Assembly (NCBI GenBank): GCA_016284875.1 | Contig: JAEEPS010000027.1 | Span: 1 to 35,653 of the forward strand | Source: Salinivirgaceae bacterium | GTDB taxonomy: Bacteria; Bacteroidota; Bacteroidia; Bacteroidales; SZUA-534 | Direction of reading: 5' to 3' | DNA: 35,653 bases | Shown here: positions 17,201 to 25,903 of the stretch, one piece after another | Numbering within the stretch: position 1 is the stretch's first letter | How the letters are laid out: each line of letters starts with the position of its first letter | Position numbers and translations under genes: made by a program | The notes under the pieces: generated by a model | Seen by the model: only the letters and a program-made list of their open reading frames with translations | Database searches by the model: none | Told to the model about the DNA's origin: nothing

Positions 17201-17498
17201 GATTCAAATGCGGGACCCCGTATATGAAACTCCATGGGCTAACAACATTTTTGACTATCGCGCACAATTCTACTCACCAGTGAAATACTTCTTAGGCCAC
17301 GAATTCAACACATTCTGGTTCAACATGTGGGTAGTATGGCTGATGACGGCGTTCTGCTATGTGGCACTGTACTACGACTGGCTGAAACGCTCGATGGATT
17401 TCTTCCCCGAAATAACCAGCAACGTCATGAAAAAAGTCTCAGCGTTCCTTGGAAAATTCGCAAAAAAGAAAGCCACTGAAACAGATAAAAAAGAATAA
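14211..17498 (+). CDS. ABCG-type ABC transporter with TerB-like N-terminal region
   Basis: 1095 residues. About 1-145 resembles a TerB-like helical domain (AIIAKQDGGVKDSEIDFVE; VRLFELVAADRQFT). About 170-245 is a small beta-rich segment, possibly FHA-like. The ATPase follows with Walker A GASGAGKTT (285-293), signature SGGQRKR (392-398), Walker B ILFVDEP (411-417) and H-loop H448. LSGLSS-type features and PSSEIYKMFD place it with the ABCG/White group. A CPSCG motif follows. Five hydrophobic segments (about 635-810), a ~240-residue hydrophilic loop and a last helix (about 1030-1055) form the permease. ABCG half-transporters need two copies, so it is probably a homodimer. Substrate unknown. Confidence 0.88.
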   Translation: MSEEILKALMQLFAIIAKQDGGVKDSEIDFVENFLTSQLSSDFVEEYLALFYKHVGIKDRNSLHENSEEEVKLTSVKDSVKILGICKKINKTLTQQQKVVVLVRLFELVAADRQFTDQRMAIINTAAEVFNISAEEFESTENFCRKETVEELDIPNILIINDKELELKQAKHIQIEELDKELVILQIKSVDLYFTKYLGSHELVLNGLPIKSNKIYLFANGSAIRFPKGKPVYYSDVVSKYLSDITSAKVTYNVNDLEFRFKNGAIGLRNINLSEEQGRLVGIMGASGAGKTTLLNVLTGNECPSKGEVLINGINLHTEKEKMEGVIGYIPQDDLLIEELTVYENLYFNAKLCFKDMTEEEIKERCEKTLANLGLLDRKDLKVGSPLHKTISGGQRKRLNIALELIREPPILFVDEPTSGLSSRDSENVMDLLRELAMKGKLVFVVIHQPSSEIYKMFDKMVILDTGGYLIYYGNPVDAVTYFKKIDGQLNADIGECPSCGNVNPELIFNIIDAQVVDEFGKYTNKRKVTPPEWEKKREQSIISQTDPKYLEKFAEEQARIAKGDEEPQEKARELERLDLKFHEKYKECIDKIKLKDLHETPPKSLDIPGWFQQVKIYFKRDFLAKISNTQYLVLNILEAPALGLILSFLIRYIADPNSDIYIFYENANIPIYIFMSLIVAMFLGLMVSGEEIFKDQKILNREKFLNLSRSTYLVAKIAILFIISAIQSILFVLVANTILEVRGLWFEYWWAMFTIATFSNLVGLILSSTFNSAVTIYIMIPLVMIPQMALGGAMFSFDKLNRAIGSIEGVPPICEFIATRWVYEGLMVRQFKDNEYEKKFYDIHKQISVGSYKTTHYLPQLIERIDYCSETRIQDLTTKEDIEDYKWKLALLKNELSKEMVRVPDIEFNYVEDLTPEKFTLEVGLNTKEYIQKLNVYYEDMNNNANKKKNAIIDYWNQNSPNSHNRLRNAYQNEAVNDIVWNSYEKTYVKSYRDHLIQMRDPVYETPWANNIFDYRAQFYSPVKYFLGHEFNTFWFNMWVVWLMTAFCYVALYYDWLKRSMDFFPEITSNVMKKVSAFLGKFAKKKATETDKKE

Positions 17499-17529
17499 AA
17501 AATTGATATAATCAAATAGCAAAAAAGAT

Positions 17530-17537
17530 TACTTTTA
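17530..17537 (+). promoter_or_regulatory. Possible internal -7 element before operon lipoprotein gene
   Basis: TACTTTTA, one mismatch from TAnnTTTG, lies 21 bases before the ATG at 17559 in the widest gap of the operon (60 bases). It could give the last two genes extra transcription. Confidence 0.25.
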
Positions 17538-17558
17538 TCGCGCAAAAAAATAAGTTTC

Positions 17559-18488
17559 ATGAATAGAAGAATTTTAAAAACAATTGCAATACTTATTGCA
17601 AGCGGATCGTTACTGATGGTTAATTGTCAGAATGATAACAGTAAGAAAGCACAGAAGGATGCTTTCGATATTCCGGATTCGATTTTCAAAGACAAACCTC
17701 TTATGATATCAAAAGAGGCGATGAGTGATATTATTTCGAACATTTCATCGCCTGTGGAAATGGCTGCGTTGATAAAATCGACGGGAGTTCCTTTCAATCA
17801 AAAATATCTGGCTTCAACAAACAAGGTTGACAATTTGGATACCGATTTCAAACAAGCCCTGAATCTTGGCATTTACGGTTGCGATTTGGGTTACTTGAAC
17901 ATGTATGAGAAAACCGGTTCGATTATCAGCAGCATGCAAGCGATAAAGAAACTTGCCGACCAGTTGCAAATCGGCCATTTCTTTGATTTTAACACAATTA
18001 AACGCTTAGCCACCAACAATGAGAACATCGACTCACTGATGTACATATCTGTATCGAGTTTCAACAACATGGATGAGTACCTGCGTGATAACAACCGCAG
18101 CGACATCAGTTCTCTGCTCGTAACAGGCATGTGGGTTGAAGGTATGTATCTGGCTTGCCAAGTTGTGAAAGATAGTAAAGAACCGAATAAGGATCTTGTT
18201 GAACGCATCGGCGACTCAAAAATAGTGTTGAGTGACTTGCTTTTGATTCTTAAGAATTACAAATCGTATTCATCATTCGCCAACCTGATAAAAGAAGTTG
18301 AGAAGATTAAAAAGGAATACGAAAACGTCACAATACATATTATTCCGGGAGAACCTGAAATGATTGAAATTGACGGCATGTTGACTGTTAAGCAAAATGA
18401 GCAACAAGTTGTTGACATATCAGATGAGACCTTGGCAAAAATTATTGCCTCAATCGAAAGCGCACGTTCAATGATAATCAACCTTTAA
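17559..18488 (+). CDS. Predicted lipoprotein in the sia-ABC operon
   Basis: 309 residues. The signal peptide ends LLMVNC with the lipidated cysteine at residue 23; asparagine at -1 is unusual but tolerated in Bacteroidetes. The mature protein is mainly alpha-helical with no domain I can name, with conserved-looking blocks such as ISSPVEMAALIKSTGVPFN and LNLGIYGCDLGYLNMYEKT (the latter about residues 107-125). It is separated from the ABC gene by 60 bases and from the next gene by one base, so it belongs to the operon. Likely an envelope component of the transporter or its sensory input. Confidence 0.75.
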   Translation: MNRRILKTIAILIASGSLLMVNCQNDNSKKAQKDAFDIPDSIFKDKPLMISKEAMSDIISNISSPVEMAALIKSTGVPFNQKYLASTNKVDNLDTDFKQALNLGIYGCDLGYLNMYEKTGSIISSMQAIKKLADQLQIGHFFDFNTIKRLATNNENIDSLMYISVSSFNNMDEYLRDNNRSDISSLLVTGMWVEGMYLACQVVKDSKEPNKDLVERIGDSKIVLSDLLLILKNYKSYSSFANLIKEVEKIKKEYENVTIHIIPGEPEMIEIDGMLTVKQNEQQVVDISDETLAKIIASIESARSMIINL

Positions 18489-18489
18489 T

Positions 18490-18909
18490 ATGAAGAATAT
18501 AATAAAAATATTATCAGTATTGTTGCTTATGCTCAATGCCAACTTTCTGTCAGCACAAAACGACAATTTAGTTAACGTTTGTGCGTTAGGAATCGGCAAC
18601 GCAACATATCTGAAAGATTATAAAGTTAAGTTGCCAGCCAACTCACCCGAACAGAAATTCAGCGTTATCCTTAATAAAGGAACCGTATACAAATTCGTTG
18701 TATGCAACGCTGAAGGCTACGAAGGCAAAGCCGTAATTAAATTGATGGACGGAGGAAACACATTGGTTTCAAATTTGAAACCTGATGGTTCTTTCCTTGA
18801 GGCTGTAGGTTTTTCTTGTCAGAAAACAGGTATGTATAATATTATGTGCGGTTTCAAGAACAACAAAGAAGGTGCGGCTGTGATAATTATGTCATACATA
18901 ACAAAATAG
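18490..18909 (+). CDS. Small exported protein, last gene of the operon
   Basis: 139 residues with a clear signal peptide (MKNIIKILSVLLLMLNANFLSAQ, key cleavage after LSAQ or LSA, about residue 22). The mature ~116 residues look beta-rich (EGYEGKAVIKLMDGGN; GMYNIMCGFKNNKEGAAVIIM) and hold three cysteines. No family recognised. The start lies one base after the lipoprotein stop, and a terminator follows 21 bases after its own stop, fixing the end of the operon. Confidence 0.75.
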   Translation: MKNIIKILSVLLLMLNANFLSAQNDNLVNVCALGIGNATYLKDYKVKLPANSPEQKFSVILNKGTVYKFVVCNAEGYEGKAVIKLMDGGNTLVSNLKPDGSFLEAVGFSCQKTGMYNIMCGFKNNKEGAAVIIMSYITK

Positions 18910-18930
18910 CATTTTAATGAAACTCAAATA

Positions 18931-18962
18931 AAAGGATGTGAACAACATCCTTTTTTTGTTTT
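18931..18962 (+). terminator. Intrinsic terminator ending the cheR-sia-ABC operon
   Basis: AAAGGATGT (18931-18939) pairs with ACATCCTTT (18945-18953) around a five-base loop, followed by a T-rich tract (TTTTGTTTT). Orientation and position fit termination of the operon starting at 7538. Confidence 0.88.
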
Positions 18963-18990
18963 ATAGGCTCTACAATTCAAAATCGGCAAA

Positions 18991-19527
18991 ATGGATGAAT
19001 TCTGCAACCTGAACCCTAGATTTGATTCCGATGCTATTAGAAATGCAATGGAATATGCTGCTGACTGCCATATCGGAACTAATCAGAAATACGACAATCA
19101 CTCCTACACCATCCACTTGAAAATGGTTTATGATTTTGGTTGCAAGTTCGCACATCTGCTTCATAACGAAGAAATTGAATTCACGTTAGCAGCCTGCTGG
19201 ACACACGACACCATTGAGGACACTCGGCAAACATACAACGATGTAAAAAAGCGTTGCGGCTATGAAGTCGCCGAAATTGTTTACGCGCTGACAAACGAGA
19301 AAGGCCGCACCCGCGAGGAACGCGCCAACGACAAATATTACAGCGGCATCCGCGCGCTTGAAACCGCCACTTTTGTGAAACTCTGCGACCGACTGGCAAA
19401 TTTCTCGTATTCGGTGGCACATAATCAACGAATGGCAGAAATCTACCGCAACGAACTTCCCCACTTCAAGCAAATGCTTTACAACGAGCGGTTTAAACCG
19501 ATGTTCGACTTGCTGGAAACTTTCTGA
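18991..19527 (+). CDS. Single-domain HD phosphohydrolase, SpoT-like (putative small alarmone hydrolase)
   Basis: 178 residues comprising only an HD domain of the RelA/SpoT hydrolase type. Motifs: HSYTIHLKMV (H42 as first metal ligand), ACWTHDTIEDT (H72-D73, and E76-D77 which in hydrolases position the attacking water), and FVKLCDRLANF near residue 133. No synthetase, TGS or ACT domain is present, matching the MESH1/SAH architecture that hydrolyses (p)ppGpp. The gene stands alone after the operon terminator and is followed 26 bases later by the secreted giant protein. A different nucleotide substrate is possible. Confidence 0.8.
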   Translation: MDEFCNLNPRFDSDAIRNAMEYAADCHIGTNQKYDNHSYTIHLKMVYDFGCKFAHLLHNEEIEFTLAACWTHDTIEDTRQTYNDVKKRCGYEVAEIVYALTNEKGRTREERANDKYYSGIRALETATFVKLCDRLANFSYSVAHNQRMAEIYRNELPHFKQMLYNERFKPMFDLLETF

Positions 19528-19589
19528 AACATAGTGCAATTTGTACGCAGAAAATGCATATCTTCAAAGGTTTGTTGTACCAACGTGCT

Positions 19590-22500
19590 ATGCAAGTATT
19601 TACACGGAAAATATTGGCTTCGATTGGTCTGTTCATTGTGCCTTTATTGGGTTTCGGGCAAAGTACGTACACACTTGTTACTTCGGCTGAAGACCTGACG
19701 GTAGGGGCAAAATATATCATTGTTGGCGAAAAAAATGGCGCCTACAAAGCCATGGGCAAACAAACCCCAAACAACAACAGGAAAGCTGTAGAAGTTTCTG
19801 TGTCAAATAAAACGGTTACAGCCATTTGTGCAACGACAAATAATGATGATGATGCAGATAATGTTTACGAATTCACATTAGGCGGAAACAATACCAATGG
19901 ATGGACTTTTCTCGATGGTACCTTAAATGAGTATCTTTACGCAGCAAGTTCAAGTTCCAACCAACTAAAATCGCAAAGTAATATCGATGATAATGCATTA
20001 TGGTCTATTACCATAGACAACGATGACTATTGTTCCATCATTGCAAAAGGTACTAACACTCGAAATATCATAAGATATAATTCAACTAGTTCGCTTTTTT
20101 CTTGCTACGGTTCAACATCTGGCAACCCTGTCTCTCTATTCAAAAAAAGCGAAGAGCCAACAATTGACGAAACCCCACCATCATTTTCGACTGGCTACCC
20201 TAAAACAGATAACGTAACAAAAAACGGTTTCGACCTGAAGGTAAAAGCCAGTGAACCTTGCACGGTTTTCTATAAGGTTGTGGCTGAAGGCGGAACTGCA
20301 CCAACCAAGGGCGAGTTAATGGCTTCGGACAAAACAATAGCGGTTGAAACCGGAAATGCAGAATACATGGAGGTGATATCAGAACTTGAGCCGGAAACGA
20401 CCTACAATGTTTACCTGATTGCAAAAGACACTGCCGACAACGTGCAGAATGATTCGACAATTGTCAGTGCCACAACACTTTCAGCAGTGCAGAAAATAAT
20501 CACTTTGGGCGAGATAAGCGACAAATATTATTGGGGCGAGACGACACGGATAACCTGGACAGCAACAAATTTCTCTGCTTCGACTGACAATGACTACATA
20601 ATCCTATCGAAAGATAACACACAGATTTTATGCCAGAAAATCAGCATAACCGATGGCGAAGCCGATTTTATGATTGGCAACGGCACCGCCCCCGATGAAA
20701 ACACATACGGCGCCAATTATAAGTTGAAAATTATAAGTGGTAATGTTGAGAGCGAATTGTCGGAGAGTTTTACCATCGTTCCAACTATCACTATCAACCG
20801 ACTATTGACCGACACAACTGACAAAGGCGAATCGATTTTCAAAGGCAGCATTGTGAAAGTCAGGGGGATGGTAACTGGTACAAAAAAACAAAGCAGTATA
20901 TATGAGAATTTTACAATTCAGGATACTGGATCCTATTTTTGCGCCACGCTTGTGCTTTTCTGCACAAACAATAGCGTTAATGTTGGCGATAGTGTCTTTG
21001 CTGAAGGATTGGTGAATTATAGCAACGGACTGTTAAGAATAGGAAAAGACAAAAACAATCTCTCTAATGCCACAAAAATCAATTCCGGTAATAATCTGCC
21101 TGAACCACTAACGCTCACAATTCCTGCCATCAGAAGCAATAAAGGTCTGATGAACAGAATTTTAAGGATAGAGAATGCCTTATGTAAGATTGTAGATAAA
21201 GACAAATGCTTATTTGTTGGCACTGATAGTATTTTTTACAATAGCACATTGTATTCAGGTAAATTTGACTATGGCCGTAAATACAACATTTCTGGCGCAT
21301 TAGGCACTGGAACTGGTAAAAGGCTCGAATTATGGCCACGTTCAGATGTTGAAGAAGATATTTATCTCTACAGCAACGACACCACATTGGCAACTTTTGT
21401 CATTGGCGGACGCGATGCTTCGACTGGTGACACTCTGATTTACAACAACATAAACATCAAAGGAATATCTGCAACATCCACTAACGAAAATGCATCTTTA
21501 TCGATAAGAGTTAACAACGATATTGTTGACACCGCAGACTGGGCTAACGTGACACTTGCCCCTCTCGACTCTGTTTTTGTGACAGTTACGGCTGAGGACG
21601 GCACAGAGAGAACTTATAAAAGGATTATTGATTGCAAAACACTGACCTTCTCCCCGCTCGCCTCTAACTCGTTCGGGACAGACGACGTAATTAACCTATC
21701 GTGGACTAGCCAAAACATCTCACAAATCAATTTATCACTTTATGTGCAAACCGATACAATTCCGCTGACCAACGAGGCAATAAACGCCAATTTGAGTGAA
21801 TGGCAATACATTGTTCCAGATGCAATGTTCGGAAATGGTTGGGTGAAAGCCTTCTGCAATGGAGTCGCGCTCGACAGCATCGCCGTCAGCATTGCCGACA
21901 CAAAGGCACCGATGGTTGTCCGGCAAAACCCGGCAAACGAAAGTGTTGGGCTTACTAATTCTTTTTATGTCAGCATGGTGTTCGACGAGAATGTTGTTGT
22001 CTCGGAAGGCGCTAAACTGAAAGTCGGCAACGTTGACGCCGCTATTGTTGCGGTGAACGACACTATGGTAAAGGCTTTCGTCAGTGGGTTGGATTATGGA
22101 ACTGAATATTCTGCTGAATTGCCCGATGGTGCCGTCAAAGATTTGGCAGGGAACAATGCTGTCATTGGCAACTGGACTTTCTCAACACGCACCGCACCAC
22201 AGCCCGAACTCTATTTCAGCGAGTACGCGAAGGGCTCGTACAGCAACAAATACTACGAAATTTACAACCCGTGCGACACGGCGGTTGACCTGAGCCGCTA
22301 TTTTGTGACGATGAACGACTTCAAGTCTAACGAAACGCTACCCACTCTGCAACTGTCGGGGTGGCTGATGCCGAACGAGGTGCTGGTTGTGGCGAACAGT
22401 AGCGCGGCAACTGCCATCAAACAGAATGCAGATGTATCCACCACAAAAACAACTACTTTCACTGGCGACGACCTACTCGGACTATTCCGCAAAGATAGCG

Positions 22501-25500
22501 CCGACACCGTTCTGATTGACGTTCTCGGACCGTTCGGAAACTGCGATACGGCAAATTACTGGTCGGCGGCGGGTGTCGAAAAAGTTTCGACAGACCACAC
22601 CATAGTGCGCAACGTAATCATCTGCGGCACAACCGATTGGAACGAATCGGCTGGAACCGACTCGCTCGACAGCCAGTGGACGGTACTCGGCAAAGACGAT
22701 TGGTCGAACCTGGGACTGCACGGCAACGGACATAACGTTGAAATACTGAGAATGAGCATTGGAGGCATTGCTGCGACTATCAACAGCACAGAAGCGACTG
22801 TTTCGACCGAAGTGCCTTATGGAACCGACTTGACACAATTGGCCGTTTCCTACCGCACATCGCAAGGCGCGCAAATCTTTATAAACGATTCACTTGCGGC
22901 CGACACGATTGATTTCTCCTCACCTGTTTTGGCGACTGTCATTGCTTGTGATAGTATCAACCAAAAAGTGTGGACCATAACCGTGACTATGGCTCCAAAG
23001 CCAAGTTCCGACAAGAACATTCTAACATTCAGTTTTGTAGAGACAACGCCTGTCAGTGTTACGATTGATACTGCAAATGCAACAATTGACGCAGTTGTTG
23101 CCTTTAATCTTGATAGTCTGAAACTTACGTCTGTTATCACAATCGCCGAATTTGCTTCAGTTTCAACGACTTTGTTCAAATCGAGAAATAGAATATTCAC
23201 AGCAAAAACTAGATGGGATTTCTGCGAACCGCAAACTTTTGTGGTAACGGCAGAAGATTTGACAGAAAAAAACTGGACGGTGAGTGTCGAGAAAGAGCCA
23301 GAACCACAATTCTCCTTCGCTCCTCTCTCCATAAACACGTTCGGAACTGGCGAAACAATCAGTTTGTCGTGGACAAGCATAAACATTTCCAAGATCAATT
23401 TTACACTTGATATTCAGAATAATACAATCCAACTGACTGACTCGGCAATAAATGCAGACTTGGGCAAATGGGATCTCGTTGTTCCAGATGCGGTGTTTGG
23501 CGAAGGTTTGGTGAAGGCTGTACGCAACGGAATTGCACTCGACAGCATTGCCATCAACATTGCCGACACTAAAGCACCGATAGTTGTTCGGCAAAACCCC
23601 GCAAACGGGAGCGCAGAACACGCCAACTCACTATATATTAGTATGGTATTCAATGAGAATATTGTTGTCACAGAAGGAGCAAAACTGAAAGTCGGCAACG
23701 TTGAAGCAGCAATTTTTGCGGTGAATGACACTACGGTTAAGGCGTTCGTCAGTGGGTTGGATTTCAGAACTGAATATTCTGTTGAATTGCCCGACGGCGC
23801 TATCAAAGACTTGGCTGGAAACAATGCTGTCATTGGCGACTGGGCTTTCTCAACCCGCACCGCACCACAACCCGACCTCTATTTCAGCGAGTACGCAAAG
23901 GGCTCGGGCAGCAACAAATACTACGAAATCTACAACCCGTGCGACACGGCGGTTGACTTGAACCGATATTTTGTAACGATGGACAACTTCAGTTCGAACG
24001 GCTCACGCAGTCAAAACACTCTGCAACTTTCGGGGTGGCTGATGCCGAACGAGGTGCTAGTTGTGGCTAACAGCAGCGCGGCAACTGCAATCAAACAGAA
24101 TGCTGATCTATCCACCACAAAAACAACCACTTTCACTGGCGACGACCTGCTCGGATTGTTCCGCAAAGATGGTTCTGACACTGTGCTAATTGATGTTCTC
24201 GGTCCATTCGGTGAATGTGATGCTGCTAATTACTGGTCGGCGGCAGGAGTTGAAAAAGTCTCTACAGACCATACCATCGTGCGGAAAGTAATTACTTGCG
24301 GCACAATACATTGGATAGAATCCGCAGGTACCGACTCGCTCGACAGTCAATGGACGGTTCTCGGCAAAGATGACTGGAGCGACATCGGGCGACACGGCAT
24401 CGGACACAACGCTGATATATTGAAAATGAGCATTGGCGGCATTGAGGCAAAAATCTACCCCGCGGCTACGGGCGTTTTGGTTGAAGTGCCTTACGGAACT
24501 GACCTAACCCAATTGGCTGTTTCTTACCGCATATCGCAAGGTGCGCAAATGTTTATAAACGACTCACTTGCGACTGACACAGTTGATTTCTCGCAACCAG
24601 TAACAGCAACTGTCATTGCTGGCGACAGCGTCAATCAGAAAGTATGGACAATAATCGTGACTATGGCACCAAGGCCTAGTTCGGACAATAACATTCTGAC
24701 ATTTAGTTTTGTAGAGACAACACCAATCAGCGTTTCGATTGACACAACAAACGCAACAATCGACGCCTTTGTAGCCTACAATCTTGACAGTCTGAAACTT
24801 ACACCCATCATCACAATCGCTGAATTTGCTTCAGTTTCATCAACTTTGTTCAAATCGAGTAAAAGAGTTTTCACGGCAAAAACAAAATGGGATTTCAACG
24901 AACCGCAAACAATCAAAGTCACTGCCGAGGATTTGACAGAAAAAGTTTGGAGCGTGAGAGTTGATTGGGAAAAATCGAAAGAATTGACAATCAAAGACAT
25001 CGCAAAACTCGATGGCGGCCTGATTGCGAACATTGGCAAGCCTATTTCAACCGAAGGCATTGTAACTCACATTTTTATCACATCGAAAGGCGCTGAAATC
25101 CACATTCAGGACAGCACGGGAATGTGGTCGGGAATAATGGTGTTTGACGAGGGTTGTCTGTACGCGGCAACTGTTGCGGTGGGCGACCGAATCAAGGTTT
25201 CGGGAGTGATTGCCGAGAACTTCGGAATGGCTTGCATCGAGCAAATCGAAAACCTCGAAATCACAAGCAACGGCAATCGGATTTTGACCGACACAATCAT
25301 TGTAGAAGACGCATTATCAACGGCTTACCAAAATGCAATTGTCACAATTGACAGCGTTATCTGCACTGGCGGGTTCGAAAGTTTGTTCACGGTGAGAGAC
25401 TCAACAAACAGCATTCTCATCTATAACAAATACAGAATCAGCGACTTTACTCTCGAAATCGACTCAATGTACCGCATCACGGGAATTGTGTACTACACAT

Positions 25501-25859
25501 CGGCCGACAACAGTTACCGAATCATTCCGCGGTCGGCTGACGACATTGTGAAACTCGTCAGGCCACAGAAGCCCGAACAAACGAAACCCGAAGAGCAAAA
25601 ACCCGAGGAACAAAAGCCGCAAGAGCCCGACACCACAACGGTTGGCATTGCTGGCACGACCAACATCGGCTTGACCGCCTACACCATTGGACGCACCATT
25701 GTGGTTGAGAACGCCGACGCGACGGTGACCGTGTTCGACATTGCTGGAAGGCTGATTGCCACCGCCCGACCCGCCCGACGCATCGCGATAAGCGCGCCAC
25801 ACAGCGGCATCTACATTGTTGGCACGCGGCAGGGCGCGATAAAAGTGAGGGTTGATTAG
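19590..25859 (+). CDS. Giant T9SS-secreted multidomain protein with duplicated Ig/lamin-tail module
   Basis: About 2,089 residues. A signal peptide (MQVFTRKILASIG, ending LLGFGQ) favours the ATG at 19590; an in-frame ATG at 19554 would add 12 residues. By base position: N-terminal beta module (19665-20150), FN3-like domain (20170-20475), Ig-like segment (20490-20790), OB-fold-like segment (20800-21360), then two tandem copies (about 21646-23290 and 23314-24964) each with Big_5-like Ig (KAPMVVRQNPANES; KAPIVVRQNPANGS), a lamin-tail domain (YFSEYAKGS, NKYYEIYNPCD) and cadherin-like repeats. An OB-like domain (24985-25545), a Pro/Glu linker and a type A sorting domain (VTVFDIAGRLIA; final IKVRVD) follow. 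No catalytic motif seen; probably adhesive or matrix protein. Confidence 0.85.
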   Translation: MQVFTRKILASIGLFIVPLLGFGQSTYTLVTSAEDLTVGAKYIIVGEKNGAYKAMGKQTPNNNRKAVEVSVSNKTVTAICATTNNDDDADNVYEFTLGGNNTNGWTFLDGTLNEYLYAASSSSNQLKSQSNIDDNALWSITIDNDDYCSIIAKGTNTRNIIRYNSTSSLFSCYGSTSGNPVSLFKKSEEPTIDETPPSFSTGYPKTDNVTKNGFDLKVKASEPCTVFYKVVAEGGTAPTKGELMASDKTIAVETGNAEYMEVISELEPETTYNVYLIAKDTADNVQNDSTIVSATTLSAVQKIITLGEISDKYYWGETTRITWTATNFSASTDNDYIILSKDNTQILCQKISITDGEADFMIGNGTAPDENTYGANYKLKIISGNVESELSESFTIVPTITINRLLTDTTDKGESIFKGSIVKVRGMVTGTKKQSSIYENFTIQDTGSYFCATLVLFCTNNSVNVGDSVFAEGLVNYSNGLLRIGKDKNNLSNATKINSGNNLPEPLTLTIPAIRSNKGLMNRILRIENALCKIVDKDKCLFVGTDSIFYNSTLYSGKFDYGRKYNISGALGTGTGKRLELWPRSDVEEDIYLYSNDTTLATFVIGGRDASTGDTLIYNNINIKGISATSTNENASLSIRVNNDIVDTADWANVTLAPLDSVFVTVTAEDGTERTYKRIIDCKTLTFSPLASNSFGTDDVINLSWTSQNISQINLSLYVQTDTIPLTNEAINANLSEWQYIVPDAMFGNGWVKAFCNGVALDSIAVSIADTKAPMVVRQNPANESVGLTNSFYVSMVFDENVVVSEGAKLKVGNVDAAIVAVNDTMVKAFVSGLDYGTEYSAELPDGAVKDLAGNNAVIGNWTFSTRTAPQPELYFSEYAKGSYSNKYYEIYNPCDTAVDLSRYFVTMNDFKSNETLPTLQLSGWLMPNEVLVVANSSAATAIKQNADVSTTKTTTFTGDDLLGLFRKDSADTVLIDVLGPFGNCDTANYWSAAGVEKVSTDHTIVRNVIICGTTDWNESAGTDSLDSQWTVLGKDDWSNLGLHGNGHNVEILRMSIGGIAATINSTEATVSTEVPYGTDLTQLAVSYRTSQGAQIFINDSLAADTIDFSSPVLATVIACDSINQKVWTITVTMAPKPSSDKNILTFSFVETTPVSVTIDTANATIDAVVAFNLDSLKLTSVITIAEFASVSTTLFKSRNRIFTAKTRWDFCEPQTFVVTAEDLTEKNWTVSVEKEPEPQFSFAPLSINTFGTGETISLSWTSINISKINFTLDIQNNTIQLTDSAINADLGKWDLVVPDAVFGEGLVKAVRNGIALDSIAINIADTKAPIVVRQNPANGSAEHANSLYISMVFNENIVVTEGAKLKVGNVEAAIFAVNDTTVKAFVSGLDFRTEYSVELPDGAIKDLAGNNAVIGDWAFSTRTAPQPDLYFSEYAKGSGSNKYYEIYNPCDTAVDLNRYFVTMDNFSSNGSRSQNTLQLSGWLMPNEVLVVANSSAATAIKQNADLSTTKTTTFTGDDLLGLFRKDGSDTVLIDVLGPFGECDAANYWSAAGVEKVSTDHTIVRKVITCGTIHWIESAGTDSLDSQWTVLGKDDWSDIGRHGIGHNADILKMSIGGIEAKIYPAATGVLVEVPYGTDLTQLAVSYRISQGAQMFINDSLATDTVDFSQPVTATVIAGDSVNQKVWTIIVTMAPRPSSDNNILTFSFVETTPISVSIDTTNATIDAFVAYNLDSLKLTPIITIAEFASVSSTLFKSSKRVFTAKTKWDFNEPQTIKVTAEDLTEKVWSVRVDWEKSKELTIKDIAKLDGGLIANIGKPISTEGIVTHIFITSKGAEIHIQDSTGMWSGIMVFDEGCLYAATVAVGDRIKVSGVIAENFGMACIEQIENLEITSNGNRILTDTIIVEDALSTAYQNAIVTIDSVICTGGFESLFTVRDSTNSILIYNKYRISDFTLEIDSMYRITGIVYYTSADNSYRIIPRSADDIVKLVRPQKPEQTKPEEQKPEEQKPQEPDTTTVGIAGTTNIGLTAYTIGRTIVVENADATVTVFDIAGRLIATARPARRIAISAPHSGIYIVGTRQGAIKVRVD
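21646..24964 (+). repeat. Two-copy tandem duplication of ~1.67 kb inside the giant gene
   Basis: Matching points recur with a constant offset of 1668 bases: CGACAGCAT at 21872 and 23540, CTATTTCAGC at 22211 and 23879. The offset becomes 1674 after a six-base insertion in the second lamin-tail domain (AGTTCCGAC at 23004, AGTTCGGAC at 24678). The lamin-tail parts look most conserved at DNA level; the Ig and linker parts have diverged more. Confidence 0.9.
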
Positions 25860-25903
25860 CCGCATTATTTTATGAGAATCGGCATAATGATTTGTTAAAA
25901 TGA

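Noticed and set aside
21646..24964. CRISPR array or mobile element
   Set aside because: The repeats are long, two-copy and in frame within one coding sequence; no short regularly spaced units and no transposase.
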